NCBI GenBank assembly: GCA_035048495.1
Contig: CM068540.1
Span: forward strand, 2,588,829 to 2,652,828
Length of the DNA stretch: 64,000 nt
Source of the DNA: Euptelea pleiosperma
Taxonomy: Eukaryota > Streptophyta > Magnoliopsida > Ranunculales > Eupteleaceae
Direction: 5' to 3'
Positions 1-10,804 of this stretch are shown one piece after another. Each line of letters begins with the position of its first letter. Position 1 is the first letter of the stretch. The notes beneath the pieces are model-generated. The model saw nothing but the letters and a program-made list of their open reading frames with translations, did not search any database and was not told the origin of the DNA. A program made the translations under genes and the position numbers.

Positions 1-45
1 TTCACTCAGACATATAGGATAGACTATCAGGAGACTTTTGTACTT

Positions 46-1305
46 GTGGCCAAGATGAACTCAGTCAGAGTTCTTCTATCCTTAGCTGCCAACCTGTCCT
101 GGCCATTGCATCAACTAGATGTGAAGAATGTCTTTCTGCATGGAGATCTGACAGAAGAGGTGTACATGAAACTACCACTTGGGATGACACTTGCTGGAAG
201 TGACGACAAGGTGTGCAAGTTAAGGAAAGCCCTGTATGGGCTAAAGCAATCTCCAAGGGCATGGTTCGAGCGGTTTAGCAGTGCGATCAGACGAGTGGGC
301 TACAAGCAGAGTCAGGCCAATCACACGTTGTTTGTGAAGCACCAGCAGACTAGTACCACGGCACTGATCGTCTATGTTGATGACATTGTCATCACTGGGA
401 ATGATCCTAAAGAGATAAAGCAGCTGAAGACCTTCTTGTCCTCGGAGTTTGAGACAGAGGATTTGGGGCCACTGAAATACTTCTTGGGAATTGAAGTTGC
501 TCGGTCTCAGAAGGGCATCTTCATCTCTCAACGGAAGTATGTATTGGACCTTCTGGATTTGGGAGCTCGACCAGCAGAGACTCCAATTGATCAGAACCAT
601 TGGCTGAATTCTGAGGAGGGTGACACCCTTGAGGATGTCGCTATGTTTCAGCGATTGGTTGGCAGGCTGATCTACTTAGCACACACCTGTCCGGATATTG
701 CTTACACTGTTAGTGTTATCAGTCAGTTTATGCATGCACCACGGTCATCACATCTTGAGGCAGTTCACTGAGTTCTTCGTACCTCAAGGGCTCTCCAGGT
801 CGTGGAATACTGTTCGGGCGACATGGACACTTTAGAGTGGAAGCATATACTGACGCAGATTGGGCAGGTTCAGTTACTGATCGTCGGTCTACGTCAGGAT
901 ACTGTACCCTTGTTGGAGGAAATCTTGTCTCTTGGCAAAGCAAGAAACAGTCAGTTATAGCTCGATCCAGTGTAGAGGCAGAATTTCGCTCTATGGCACA
1001 TGGTGTGTGCAAACTCCTTTGGTTGAGGACTATGCTTGAGGAACTGGGACTCCAGGTGACAGAGCCGATGAGCCTCTATTGTGACAACAAAGCTGCCATC
1101 ATCATTGCTCACAACCCAATCCAGCATGATAGGACCAAGCATATTGAAGTTGATCGTCACTTCATCAAAGAGAAACTTCAACAAGGATTGATTTGTACTC
1201 CGTATGTGAGAACATAGGAACAGGTTGCCGACATATTCACAAAGGGGGTGAACAAGTCTATTCTTCATACCTTGACTAGCAAGCTGGGCATGATGGATAT
1301 CTTCG
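46..1305 (+). mobile_element. Ty1-copia retrotransposon, 3' part of pol (RT and RNase H), degenerate
   Basis: The reading frame from 46 encodes the copia reverse transcriptase palm: a LDVKNVFLHGDL-type segment, then YVDDIVITG with the catalytic aspartates, then LKYFLGIEVARS. RNase H follows at about 837-1217 (EAYTDADWAGS, then SSVEAEFRSM, then CDNKAA). The frame is broken three times. An in-frame TGA lies at about 769-771, one base is missing near 780, and a TAG at 1215-1217 cuts the usual end (EQVADIFTKG continues after it). TGA for CGA and TAG for CAG are the changes expected from cytosine deamination. The upstream gag and integrase lie outside the window. The element is dead but clearly recognisable, and its 3' LTR follows directly. 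Confidence 0.93.
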
Positions 1306-1309
1306 CAAG

Positions 1310-1660
1310 TGTTGGAGTTTATGTAATACACCCACGTGGGTGTCTTAAGTGGGCTGCGTCCCACTTCCCACGTGGGGCCATTTTTGGGTTTTCACTATTC
1401 ACATGAATAGTGTCGCATGAATAGTGTCATATGAATAGTACCACGTGAGTAGTGTTCTCCTTTGTAGGGTTTCTCCCCATCATATATATATATATATATA
1501 TATACAGTGTGTGAGGGAGAATGAATCAACAATTCATTCTCCTCTTCCCACAACTTCTCTCTCTAACCCTAATCTCCTTTTCCACCTTCCGCATCCATTA
1601 CACTTTTTTCCATCTTCTATCTACAACCTTCATCTACTGGTTACAACCTTATTTACAACA
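1310..1660 (+). repeat. 3' LTR of the plus-strand copia element
   Basis: The repeat begins TGTTGGAG directly after the pol tail and ends TTACAACA, so the ends form the inverted pair TGTTG/CAACA. Its length of about 351 bp is normal for a plant copia LTR. It contains a (TA)n run at about 1484-1504. The 5' LTR and the matching target duplication are off the left edge. The base after it resumes the minus-strand copia element inside its pre-integrase coding region. Confidence 0.75.
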
Positions 1661-4073
1661 GAGCTCATATGTCTCACAATATAACTCGAAAAAAGGAACA
1701 AAAGTAAATAAAGTGGGAAATAAGTGTTTCGAGTACTGAAAAGAAACATGTCCTAGGAGGGCATGCCAACATAGAACAGAAGCTAAACTACTACTAATAC
1801 TATGAGACTGTAGTGTTGTGAGCTCAGAAGTACATCCATCCAGAAGATAGAGGTCATTAGCTTCACGTCCAGTGCCAATCGTCCTCCTCGTTTCCAGATC
1901 CTGAAAGACATAGGAGGAAGGAAAGAAAGTCACACTGCAGTTTAGCTAGTAAGTAAGGGCACTCACAGACAACAGGTTAGAAGTAAAAGTAGGAACATGA
2001 CAAAAGATAAAATAAGCTGAGAGGAAAGGATATTCCCTTTCCCAGATATAGAAGATAAGGTGCCATCGACAGTTTTAAGCTTATCCCGACTTGAACAAAT
2101 AGAGTATGTGGAAAACAGGGAAGACATACCGGTCATGTGTTCCGAAGCCCCTGAATCAATGATCTAGGAGGGACTAGAGGAAGGAATGGACACATGATGA
2201 GTAGGTCTAATGTTACTTGACTGAGCAAAGGAGGTCGAAGGTGTGGCAGAATGGCCATCAAGCTGATTGAGCAAGCGTCGGAGTGTAGCAATCTCTGCAA
2301 CGGAGATACCAGCAGGAGAAGCCGAGGTAGAAGAAGTCGGTTGTGGCTATCCTGAGGAGGGAAAGGAGTATCCAGACTAGTAGTATGAGCACTAGAAGAC
2401 CTTGGCTGGCTAGGGCGGCCATGGAGTTTCCACCATCAATCTTTCACATGCCCCAGCTTACCGCAATAGTCACACTTGGGCCTCTCCCTCGAAGAAGACT
2501 TCCAAGAAGTCGGACCAGTAGGAGCATATGACAGGGCCGTAGCAAGAGACTGATAAGAGCGGCCCTTCTGAGACTGTTGAAGCTGAGAGGTAGGAGGAAC
2601 ATAGGAGGTGGCAAGCACTGATCGCTTGGAAATCGGATGCTCATCCTGGAGGGATATTCGGCGACTTTCCTCACTCTGAAGATAGGAATAGACCTCATTG
2701 AGAGGGAAAATCTACCCTGCTACTGAGGATCTGGATCCAAGCAAGCTCATATGAGGGATTGAGTCCAGAGAGGAACTCAAAAATCCTACCCTTCTCCACA
2801 TGACGCTGATACGTGCAAATATCCTCAAAGCGTGGGGGCTGATAGGAATAGTAACAATCAAGCTTCTGCCACATGCTGCGGATAGAAGTGTGGTACTCAG
2901 CAAGAGACTTCTCCCCCTAGCTAAAACGGGAGATACTCTGCTTCAACTGAAAGGCTCAGCCAGTGTTCTGCTGTTGAGAATAGGTCTTCTTAGTCGTCTC
3001 CCAAACCTCATGAGTCGTGTCCATAAATAAGAAGCTCTGGCTAATATCCTGCTGCATCGAGTTGAGGAGCCATGACATAACTGTAAGGTCATTGGTCTCC
3101 CATTGTCGATATGTGGGATCATTCTTGATAGGTGCAACTGTATCCCCACTAAGGTGGCCCTGCTTCCCCTGGCCTCTAATAAATAATCAGGCAGCCTGTG
3201 CCCACTCAAAATAGTTCTTTTCGTAAAGCTTCACTGAAGTGATCTGCAATCCGAGATTCTCGTACGCCAATTGATGCACCATAGACCCTCCTGTGCCTCT
3301 AGAGGTAACTTCTGTGCTCATTTTGGACCCTGAAGGAGTGTCCCCGCCAGATTCTGGAGTAGTCATAGCTATTTAAGTGGATGAAGAACCAAGAAAATCC
3401 GCACACATAGGCTGAGAATCGAAAAAAGCACAAATAGAGTCCAAATCAACAAAAAGAGCCTTGAATAGAGCCATACCATGGCTCAGTAGAAGTATAGAGA
3501 TGATATCTTCACCAGCAACACATGATTTAACATCAGGGAGGTCAAAGAAGACCCTACTAGCATTGATGAGGTGATTGGAGAGGTGCTGGAAATTGCAGCA
3601 GTCTAGAAAACCCCCAAAGAGGAGCCGGTGGCAACTGGAGAGTGGAGAACTCTTCACCGATCGCTCAAAAAGCCATGAAATGGGCCATGGTTGGATCCAA
3701 TAGATTCCTATAATTGTAGGGAACCAAAAACAGGCAACAAGGCCAGGCAAGAAACACCCAAGTACCTAACAGATCGGACAAAGTGATAGAGAGAAAACTC
3801 AATTTTTTGAATATTCGGCGGGGTAGAACAGCAAAAACACAATGATAAAAGCTTCAAAAAATCCTAAAAAAATCACCATAAATTCTATAAAATAGAGAAC
3901 TACCAGGAAGAGGAGTTTCAGAAATTTCTGACAGACCTCAAAATCCGTATCCAGACCTCAAAAAGCGTGTCCATACGGCCTACGATGTCAGCCATACGGT
4001 ACAGTGGAACATCAGAACTCCTCCGACGATCTTCTCCGGCTGTGGATCTTAAATCTAAGCTCTGATACCAAGT
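1661..4073 (-). mobile_element. Ty1-copia retrotransposon, 5' half (gag to pre-integrase), minus strand
   Basis: Reading from high to low coordinates: gag starts at about 3366 (MTTPESGGDTPSG), passes ITSVKLYEKNYFEWAQAA, and reaches a CCHC zinc knuckle (KCDYCGKLGH) near 2440-2475. The knuckle's last Cys codon is TGG and a TGA precedes it. A GAG-pre-integrase segment lies at 1690-1935 (TIGTGREANDLYLLD, then LLGHVS). Several in-frame stops make it a pseudo-element. The frame is cut at 1661, where the plus-strand copia LTR begins, so the plus-strand copy jumped into this one. The remaining pol is presumably to the left of the window. Confidence 0.9.
4059..4070 (-). other. Primer binding site of the minus-strand copia element
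   Basis: On the minus strand the sequence reads TGGTATCAGAGC, complementary to the 3' end of initiator tRNA-Met and the standard copia primer binding site. It sits three bases inside the 5' LTR, which fixes element orientation and LTR end. Confidence 0.9.
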
Positions 4074-4284
4074 TGAAATGGTGATTAGGGTTAGGGTTAG
4101 GCAATCAAAGAGAGAGAAGAGAGAGAGAGGAGAAAATGATGTCATGTGTAGGTCACAATGACTCCATAAATCTTATTTATATAAAGGAGCTATTACAAAA
4201 GACAAGTATACCCCTTATGTTAAAGGGGTATTTACAGAATAATCAAACTACGCTAAATATGTATAAAATACGTATCTGATAACA
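4074..4284 (-). repeat. 5' LTR of the minus-strand copia element
   Basis: On the minus strand the segment starts TGTTATCAGATACG at 4284 and ends just before the primer binding site (ATTTCA), about 211 bp. It carries three TTAGGG-like units (about 4084-4103) and a GA-rich tract (about 4108-4133). The 5' edge is inferred from the TGTTA start and is less certain than the 3' edge. Confidence 0.65.
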
Positions 4285-5614
4285 AGAAGATTGTTTCGAT
4301 GGTTACTTCATTAATTGGCATAAAACCAAATTGGTTCTCTAATATCCTAGTTTTTTGTTTTAATTTTTTGCTTCATCATTATCTCCTTAGCATAGATCAA
4401 TGGGTTGTATGTAATACATAAAATCACATTCATCTGTATTCACGAGTTAAATAATTTTGAATGTTGAAGCTATTGCACTTTCTAGATAAAAGTCCATCAC
4501 TGTAGAGTTCCACTTGGGAAAAATTAGTTATCGATGCTGCTTTTAACAGATCATGTACGTAAAGATGCAAATGCGTTTTGAACGCAAGACCTGTCACCTA
4601 GCAAGACAAGCCCCTAACTTAAACAACTTAAGCAGGTAGGCATTTTGCATGTCCTGACGTTATTGGGTAAAACTTTTGATGAACCTAAACATCACGTGTA
4701 GCTGTTTTTTCCTGGTTGTGTACACATATTGGATGGACCAGAGGAGAGCATTCTCGCAATTTTATTTCATGCCCTATGCTTGAGGGTCGATAACAAGGAC
4801 ACAATATGTTTATGGTTTTCTGCTGTGTCGGACATATATCGACACGGATACACATGTCAACATCATGAGACACATCCTGACATACGGTGGTGCACCCTTA
4901 TTTTTCTGTTTTTTTTATTAAGAAAAGGATTTCTAATAAGGGTAACGTGTGTTCCATTCTTTAGGCTGGGAAGCAATTCTTGTTCTGGTGGGGGCTGTGG
5001 CCTTCATCTGTGAAATCATGGGGCTCTAAGGCACTTCCATGTGATTCATGTCTCGTTTTCTCTTGTCTTCATACGTAGGTCAATTCTACAGAGGACATGT
5101 ATGCCAGTTGTGGAGGGGTTTTTTTTTTTCGTTGGTCATTGTTTTGGTTCCTTGGGCTTATTTGTTTTTACTGGGGGAGGTGTTATGTATATTTGTATGA
5201 AAGGTTTAGAGTCCAAAGTAAAGTTAGATGGTCAGAGTTCATTGCTGACCAACTTACCCAGAAATTATTTATATAGTGAAGAAGCTGTTGTGTCAAACCT
5301 TGATAGGGGAGAGATCAAATAACTTGAGCACTACTGTATTAAGATAGCTCATGGGTGCCCAGTGCCAACACTGGGGATCCATCAATATATGGTGTTTGAA
5401 CTTCGAACTATGCTGAGGTAAACAATCAAATTGTATTTCATACTTCAGCACAGTTAAGGTACCATGTATTGAGGGTCCATGGTGGTGGAATCTGCAAGTT
5501 TTTAATCTGGTAGCTTGCATCCACCAAGTTGGACCTAAAAAAAAGAATCTGCTTTTCCAGGCTTACATCAAATTTTCCCAGCTAATCCCTTTTTTTTCCA
5601 TTTTCCGAAAATAG
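4285..5614. other. No gene seen; probable intron or flank of the glucosidase II beta gene
   Basis: AT-rich, non-repetitive sequence with no convincing ORF. I looked for the exon that should precede 5615 (PRKCSH-type sequence ending in TRLG) and did not find it. The exon at 5615 has a normal AG acceptor, so this stretch is either intron sequence downstream of exons beyond the left edge, or flank joined to a truncated gene. Confidence 0.4.
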
Positions 5615-6233
5615 GTACTGGGAGAAATTCGAGAACTCGTACAGGTTCATGCTATTTTCAAATGGTGATGGATGCTGGAATGGCCCTAATAGAAGTTTAA
5701 AGGTACTGAACATCTTGTTATATCGAAGGTCAGTGTGTGGGGCTTTTGTAATGTGGCAAAACCCCATGCATCTTCACTTTGACCATTCCATTGACTGGGA
5801 GACCTCAATGATGGATCACCTGCCAGTTGACGTACAGAAATAAAAGCATGGACTACCTCTTAGGAGATGTATGCTTATACTGAATGCTTCTTTACAGGTG
5901 AAGCTTAGGTGTGGTTTGAAAAATGAGCTCACTGATGTTGATGAACCAAGCCGCTGCGAGTAAGAATCTCTCCTACCCCTGATTCCCCCTTAACAGGCTT
6001 GGCTCTCATCTCACTTTTCTATTGGCCATGGCAGATATATAGCATTGTTGTCAACCCCAGCTCTGTGCCTAGAAGAAAATCTAAAGGTACTTACTCCAGC
6101 TGAATTTGTCTGTATTCTCCCTCCTACATTGAATCATCTAATGGCCACATGAAACTGGTGAATGTCACAGGCACTACAGCAAAAACTAGAAGTAATGAAC
6201 ACGGAACAACCCCAGAGCCACGATGAGCTTTAA
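5615..6233 (+). CDS. PSL4: Glucosidase II beta subunit, last four exons (MRH domain and HDEL tail)
   Basis: Four exons can be placed: 5615-5702, 5898-5959, 6035-6086 and 6171-6233, all with GT donors and AG acceptors and an unbroken frame. They encode the C-terminal mannose-6-phosphate-receptor-homology domain ([14 protein letters not shown], then [28 protein letters not shown]) and finish SHDEL, with the HDEL ER-retrieval signal. In the family this regulatory subunit holds the catalytic alpha subunit in the ER lumen, and its MRH domain binds N-glycan mannoses during glucose trimming and glycoprotein quality control. No premature stop or lost splice site is visible, so this may be the live 3' end. 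The N-terminal exons are missing from the window. Either they lie left of position 1, which would put the copia pair in an intron, or the locus is a 5'-truncated copy. Confidence 0.88.
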
Positions 6234-6660
6234 GTTTAAACTTTTTGGGTCTACCACGAAATGTCAGAATTTTCTCGACTACAACTCAATTGATCATACA
6301 TTCCTCTCAGGGCAATCAATTGTGTTTTCTTGAAGGTATAGAGATGTTCAAAACGGCTTGTTTGGCATGGTCAGTTATTCTTAAGTCTCCAAGCGAGTAA
6401 TGAAGTGGTCTACCGAAATTTTTTTATTTTTTATTTTTTTGAGCTCACTTCATGTTACAGTTGTAATTTCTCCCCAAGGGCAGACTGAAGCTTGGGACTG
6501 ATGATTACAAACTTAGGCGAATTGATCTTAATCTCAATCTCTGTCGGATCATTAGTTGATCCTGTTCAACTTTCTTGTAGCCTAGATTATTACTAATATT
6601 AATCAGTACTCATTTTTCCCTGGTTTAACTTGATCAAGACTTCATTTTAGAGCGTGGGCC
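6234..6660 (+). other. 3' UTR and downstream flank of the glucosidase II beta gene
   Basis: AT-rich sequence after the TAA at 6231-6233, with no ORF of note. The poly(A) site cannot be placed with confidence. Confidence 0.4.
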
Positions 6661-6667
6661 TGAGTGC

Positions 6668-6896
6668 TAGTGGTGTCAATGGACCTGGCTTGGGCCGGTC
6701 CTCTTTTGGCCCCAGTGACAAAAGGTCTAGCCTGGTCTAGCTGAGCCCAGGTCGCCCGCTGGCCCAAAACAGATCCACTAAAATTGTAAATAAAAAATAA
6801 ATAAATAAACCACAAATTTTCCAAGCCACGGCCCCTAAACCATCCAACAGTCCGGACTTTCCATTATAAAAAAAAAACCTTAAATGTTGACAGCCC
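6668..6896. mobile_element. Small non-autonomous TIR element (GGTGTCAA type), decayed
   Basis: The left end reads GGTGTCAATGG and the right end TTGACAGCCCT, an imperfect inverted pair. The interior is rich in GGGCCGG/GGCCC words. It resembles the TIR elements at 9315, 35779 and 63907 in its ends. No clear target duplication was found. Confidence 0.4.
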
Positions 6897-6988
6897 TAAT
6901 CAGGTGAAAGTGAGCTATACCATTGTTAGTAAATTTCTGTATGAGACGCGTATAGAGGATTTTAACAAATTCTATAAAACATAGTAAA

Positions 6989-9016
6989 CTAGTGGCGTGG
7001 CTCGGGCCCACGACGCTTCTCGGCCAAGTGTTTGTCAAAATTGGTTGAGTGGCTGAGATCCACCGTTCAGTTGGGGGATAAGATCTTGGCCCTTCTTTAT
7101 GAAGCCCATAAGAGGGAGAGACAACTTTCCTGTTTTGTTATATAGACTAGTAGGTGGCCTGTGCCCACGGCACTCTCCGACAAAGCGTTTGCCAAAATCG
7201 GGTGTGAGTGGCTGAGATCCACCATCCATTTGAGGTGATAAGATCTCGGCCATCCTTTGTAAAGCCGATAAGAGGGGGGGATAAGTGACCTCTCTATTTT
7301 GTTATATAGATGTATAGAGGGTGGCCCGTGCCCTCGGCACTCCCCTACAAATCATTTCCCAAAATCGGTTGTGAGTGGTTGAGATCCATAGTCCATTTGG
7401 GGGATAAGATCTCGGCCATCCTTTGTGAAGCCGAAAAGAGGGTATAAGTGGGGAGACAATTTCCCTGTTAAATTAATCCAACCATCTAAATTTTATTTTA
7501 TGTAAGGGTTGATATCCACATTCCATTTGGGGGGATAAGATCTCGGCCCTTCTTTGTTGAAATAGATAAGAGGGGGGAAAGTTTAGAGACAACTTCCCTG
7601 TTTTGTTATATAGACTAGTGGGTGGCTCGTGCCCTCGACACTCCACGACAAAGCATTTGCCAAAATCAGGTGTGAGTGGCTGAGATCCACCGTCCATGTG
7701 GGGGATAAGATCTCGGCCATCCATTGTTGAAACATATAAGAGGGGGTATAAGTGGGGAGACAACTTCCTTGTTTTGTTATATAGACTAGTAGGTGGCCCG
7801 TGCCCCCGGCATTCCCCGATAAAGTATTTGCCAAAATCGGGTGTGAGTGGCTGAGATCCATTATCCAGTTGGGGGATAAGATCTCGGCCATCCTTTATGA
7901 AGCCGGATATGAGGGGGAGACAACTTCCCTGTTTTGTTATATAGACTAGTGGGTGCCCCGTGCCATCGGCACTCCTCGACAAAGAATTTGCCAAAATCAG
8001 GTGAGTGGCAGAGATCCACCATCCATTTGGGGGAGGATTAGATCTCGGCCCTTCTTTGTTGATGCTTATAAGAGGAGGTATAAGTAGGGAGACAACCAAT
8101 GTGTTTTGTTATATAGAATAGTAAATGGCCCATGCCCACGGCACTCTCTGACAAAAGCATTTGCAAAAATTGGGTGCCTTCGCTCAAACGGTATAACGGA
8201 CTGGGGTGTTACCATTTTTTCTATTATAACGGTTGTTATAACGAATTGTGACGCACAGAGGGAGAAATGGAAAAATAACAAAAAATAATGGTGTTGAAAT
8301 TTAAATTTTGAATAAATTGAGGTCAAATGAGTTGGATTGAGTGGCTGAAATCTAACCGTCCACTTTAGATCGATGGATTTGATCTCAACCACTCTTTATC
8401 TAACAGTCCACATTAGATGGCTGGATAAGATAAGAGAATACAACTGAGTTGTCTTGACATATGCGTGGGTGGCCCGTGCCCGCGGCACTTTCCGATAAAG
8501 TGTTTGTCAAAATCGAGTGGGAGTTAATCTCAGCCATCTATATGAAGCATAGTGGATCTCAGCCACTCATTATTGAAGCCATATAAGATAAGAGGGGTAA
8601 TAGAAAACCATTAAATTTTAGTTAAATTCTATTTTTTTTATTTTTAATTTTAAATTTTAAATTTTGAGTTTCAGCACCACTTTTTTTCGTTAAAATCATT
8701 AAAATCTATTGAAATCCATTTTTTTCATTTTTGCCCTAGCCGTTTCAATCCGTTTCAACGGTAACACCCCTCTCGAGGCATAAAAGTGGGGCTCCTGTGT
8801 CTGACCCTTGGGCTATATGTAAATCGAACCCATTTCATTCCTTATATGTAGGTAAATAGTAGGTGACCCGTGACCACAACACTCATCGACAAAGCGTTTA
8901 TCAAAATTGGGTGTGAGTGGCTGAGATCCACTGTCTATTTGGTGTGATAAAATCTTGTCCATCCTTTATGAAGCCTGATAAGAGGGGGAGACAACCGTCC
9001 TGTTTTATTATATAGA
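6989..9016 (-). mobile_element. Helitron array A: about nine head-to-tail mini-Helitron units
   Basis: On the minus strand each unit starts TCTATATAACAAAACAGG, carries a shared body (ATCTTATCCCCCAAATGG, then GATTTTGGCAAA) and ends in the hairpin GTGCCGTGGGCAC followed by GGGCCACCCACTAG. Unit borders are 6989-7146, 7147-7310, 7311 to about 7470, a half unit to 7614, 7615-7785, 7786-7945, 7946-8117, a long variant 8118 to about 8459, further diverged units, and a last unit ending at 9016. Adjacent units meet as CTAG directly followed by TC with no host DNA. TC start, hairpin, CTAG end and A/T flanks are the marks of Helitrons. No Rep/helicase ORF is present, so the units are non-autonomous. Confidence 0.8.
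8118..8459 (-). mobile_element. Long variant Helitron unit carrying a TAACGG-rich MITE core
   Basis: Inside this unit lies a stretch related to the interior of the hAT-type MITE at 16300-16638: GGTATAACGGACTGGGG, then GTTACCATTTTTTC, then GTTATAACG. The same insert occurs in the same place in array B (about 22086-22388), so it was captured before the arrays spread. Confidence 0.65.
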
Positions 9017-9314
9017 TGGTCGAGCTTTTCGAAGATTCGGCAAAATTCATGTATTTACAAGAAAATGTGCAATACACTTATTATATGTGTATATATTCTG
9101 AATTATTGAACATTTTAGTTTTTAAAGAAAAAATCACATAATAATTGTTTGGTTTTTCTTTTTTTTACCAAATTTTTTAACTAATTTTCGAATGACAAAC
9201 TCAAATTACATAGGAAATTTTCCTATTTTTGTTGTAGGCAGAATTTTATGGCTAGCACTCCTTATTCTCACAAAAATTACCTTTTAGGATGCATAGTCTA
9301 CATCCCTGTCTACT
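9017..9314. other. AT-rich spacer, no feature seen
   Basis: About 300 bp of AT-rich unique sequence between Helitron array A and the TIR element at 9315, with no ORF or repeat recognised. Confidence 0.5.
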
Positions 9315-9725
9315 AGGGGTGTCAACGGATCAGTTTCGGTTCGGTTCCTAAGGTGTCCAAAACCGGAACAAATGGTCCCGGTTCTTATCAGTTCTGGTTC
9401 TCAAAATGATGGATCCGGATCTAGAACCGGAACCGATTATTTGGTTCCGCTCGGTCTTTTCGATTCTAGGTATATTGGTTCCAATCTTGATAACATGACA
9501 TTTTTAAAACTATATTTATATATTGGTTCCGATTCCTATTGGTTTGATTCCGGTTCCTATCAGTTTTGGGTCCTTATTAAACTACCTAAACCGGAACCAT
9601 TATTTTCGGTTTACTTCCAGTTCCGGTTCCTTTTTAGTTGGTTCCCAAAAATGTGGAATCAGAAATGGGATTTTCAATTCCAGTTCGGATTCGATTCCGG
9701 TTAAAGGGATAAAATTGACACCCCT
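9315..9725. mobile_element. Non-autonomous TIR transposon, GGTTCCGG-rich interior
   Basis: The ends are a perfect 11-bp inverted pair: AGGGGTGTCAA at 9315-9325 and TTGACACCCCT at 9715-9725. The 411-bp interior is full of degenerate GGTTCCGG/CCGGAACC words and encodes nothing recognisable. A target duplication was not evident, so the superfamily is uncertain; such ends are often hAT-like. Relatives begin at 35779 and 63907. Confidence 0.7.
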
Positions 9726-9879
9726 ATTGTCAACCAAACAGAGCTAGCTACAATGAAACACTCCATAGGAGTTTGTGGGGGTGTTAGGAAACTAAAGTGA
9801 GAAATACCTCTTGTCGTGAAGGACATACAAGTTCTTGTTTGTATGACCTTCCTTATCAGGAAAAAAGAAAAAAGAAAAA

Positions 9880-9903
9880 TCATCATCATCATCATCATCA
9901 TCA
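9880..9903. repeat. (ATC)n microsatellite
   Basis: Eight or so ATC units in a row, following an A/G-rich tract. Confidence 0.9.
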
Positions 9904-10091
9904 TATGCCTTTTTTCAACATTATGTGTTGGTTGCAGGAATCATGTTCCTCCATTCAATCATATTTAAAGCCATCTCTTTTAAGTTTTTAAAATATCCTC
10001 TTAGAATTTTGCCCAAGTCCACTTGGCCTTCCTCCGGTCCTGATTTCCCTTAAAAAAAATGCAGAACCTTTATTAGAAAAGAATCGGGATG

Positions 10092-10259
10092 AGGGGACCA
10101 ACAAAAGTGAATTAATAAGTTCACTAATGTTCTTGGGCGTGGAATCCAAGAATCCAACAGTGGTTGTGCTTTGGTTGAAGTGCTAAGTTGGCATCCACAT
10201 TTGCCAAAGCACAACCACCAACATTAGTGAACTTATTAGTTCACTTTTGTTGGTCCCTC
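10092..10259. mobile_element. Foldback MITE with long terminal inverted repeats
   Basis: The left arm AGGGGACCAACAAAAGTGAA is mirrored by the right arm ending TTGTTGGTCCCT, about 40 bp each. A second inner palindrome (GTGGTTGTGCTTTGG and CCAAAGCACAACCAC) sits inside, so almost the whole 168 bp can fold into one hairpin. A partial second copy of one arm follows at about 10286-10336. Confidence 0.7.
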
Positions 10260-10285
10260 GAGCCTGGTCTATTAGGAAATGGGTC

Positions 10286-10336
10286 GGGATCAGGGGACCA
10301 ACAACAGTGAACTAATAAGTTTACTAATGTTCTCTC
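10286..10336. repeat. Partial copy of the 10092 MITE arm
   Basis: The words GGGGACCAACA, AGTGAACTAATAAGT and TTACTAATGTTC repeat the left arm of the foldback element about 190 bp upstream. Confidence 0.6.
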
Positions 10337-10804
10337 CCCACCTCTAATAGTTGCCCATATTTCAACCATAGATTTGATGTTAAGATCATGTGATCATTTT
10401 TTGGTTCATTCAATTTTCTTCCTAACCCTAATTAGGAGATGGTGTCCAAGATTTGGCTATAATTCAATGTTTTGGATCCGGATCAGCAAATTTTCTTATC
10501 GGCTGGATTCGAATCAGCACTGATCCCACTCCAACCCGATCCATTGACAGCCCTAGAATGTACAAAGAAAGAAAGAGGAGAAGCTTCTATCCTTCGTTCG
10601 GAAAGGTTCAGACCTTGTGGAGGTTCGCAAGCTACTGGGTTGAAAAATATTGCAAAGGGTTCAGAAGAAGCCCATTAGATCAAATGGTTATGTTCATTCA
10701 ATCAGATTGATTTTTGGCCTGGGATACATGTTACGTCGGACCCATTCCTCCCTTCACCTCATTTTTGCACTGTACTTATGCCTGTGACGTTTATAAACTG
10801 GTGG

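Noticed and set aside
4084..4103. TTAGGG-like repeats, possible interstitial telomere
   Set aside because: Only three units, not the usual plant TTTAGGG, and they lie inside a copia LTR.
7473..8099. 208-codon minus-strand ORF
   Set aside because: It runs across several Helitron units and is only the repeat unit translated in phase; no protein family.
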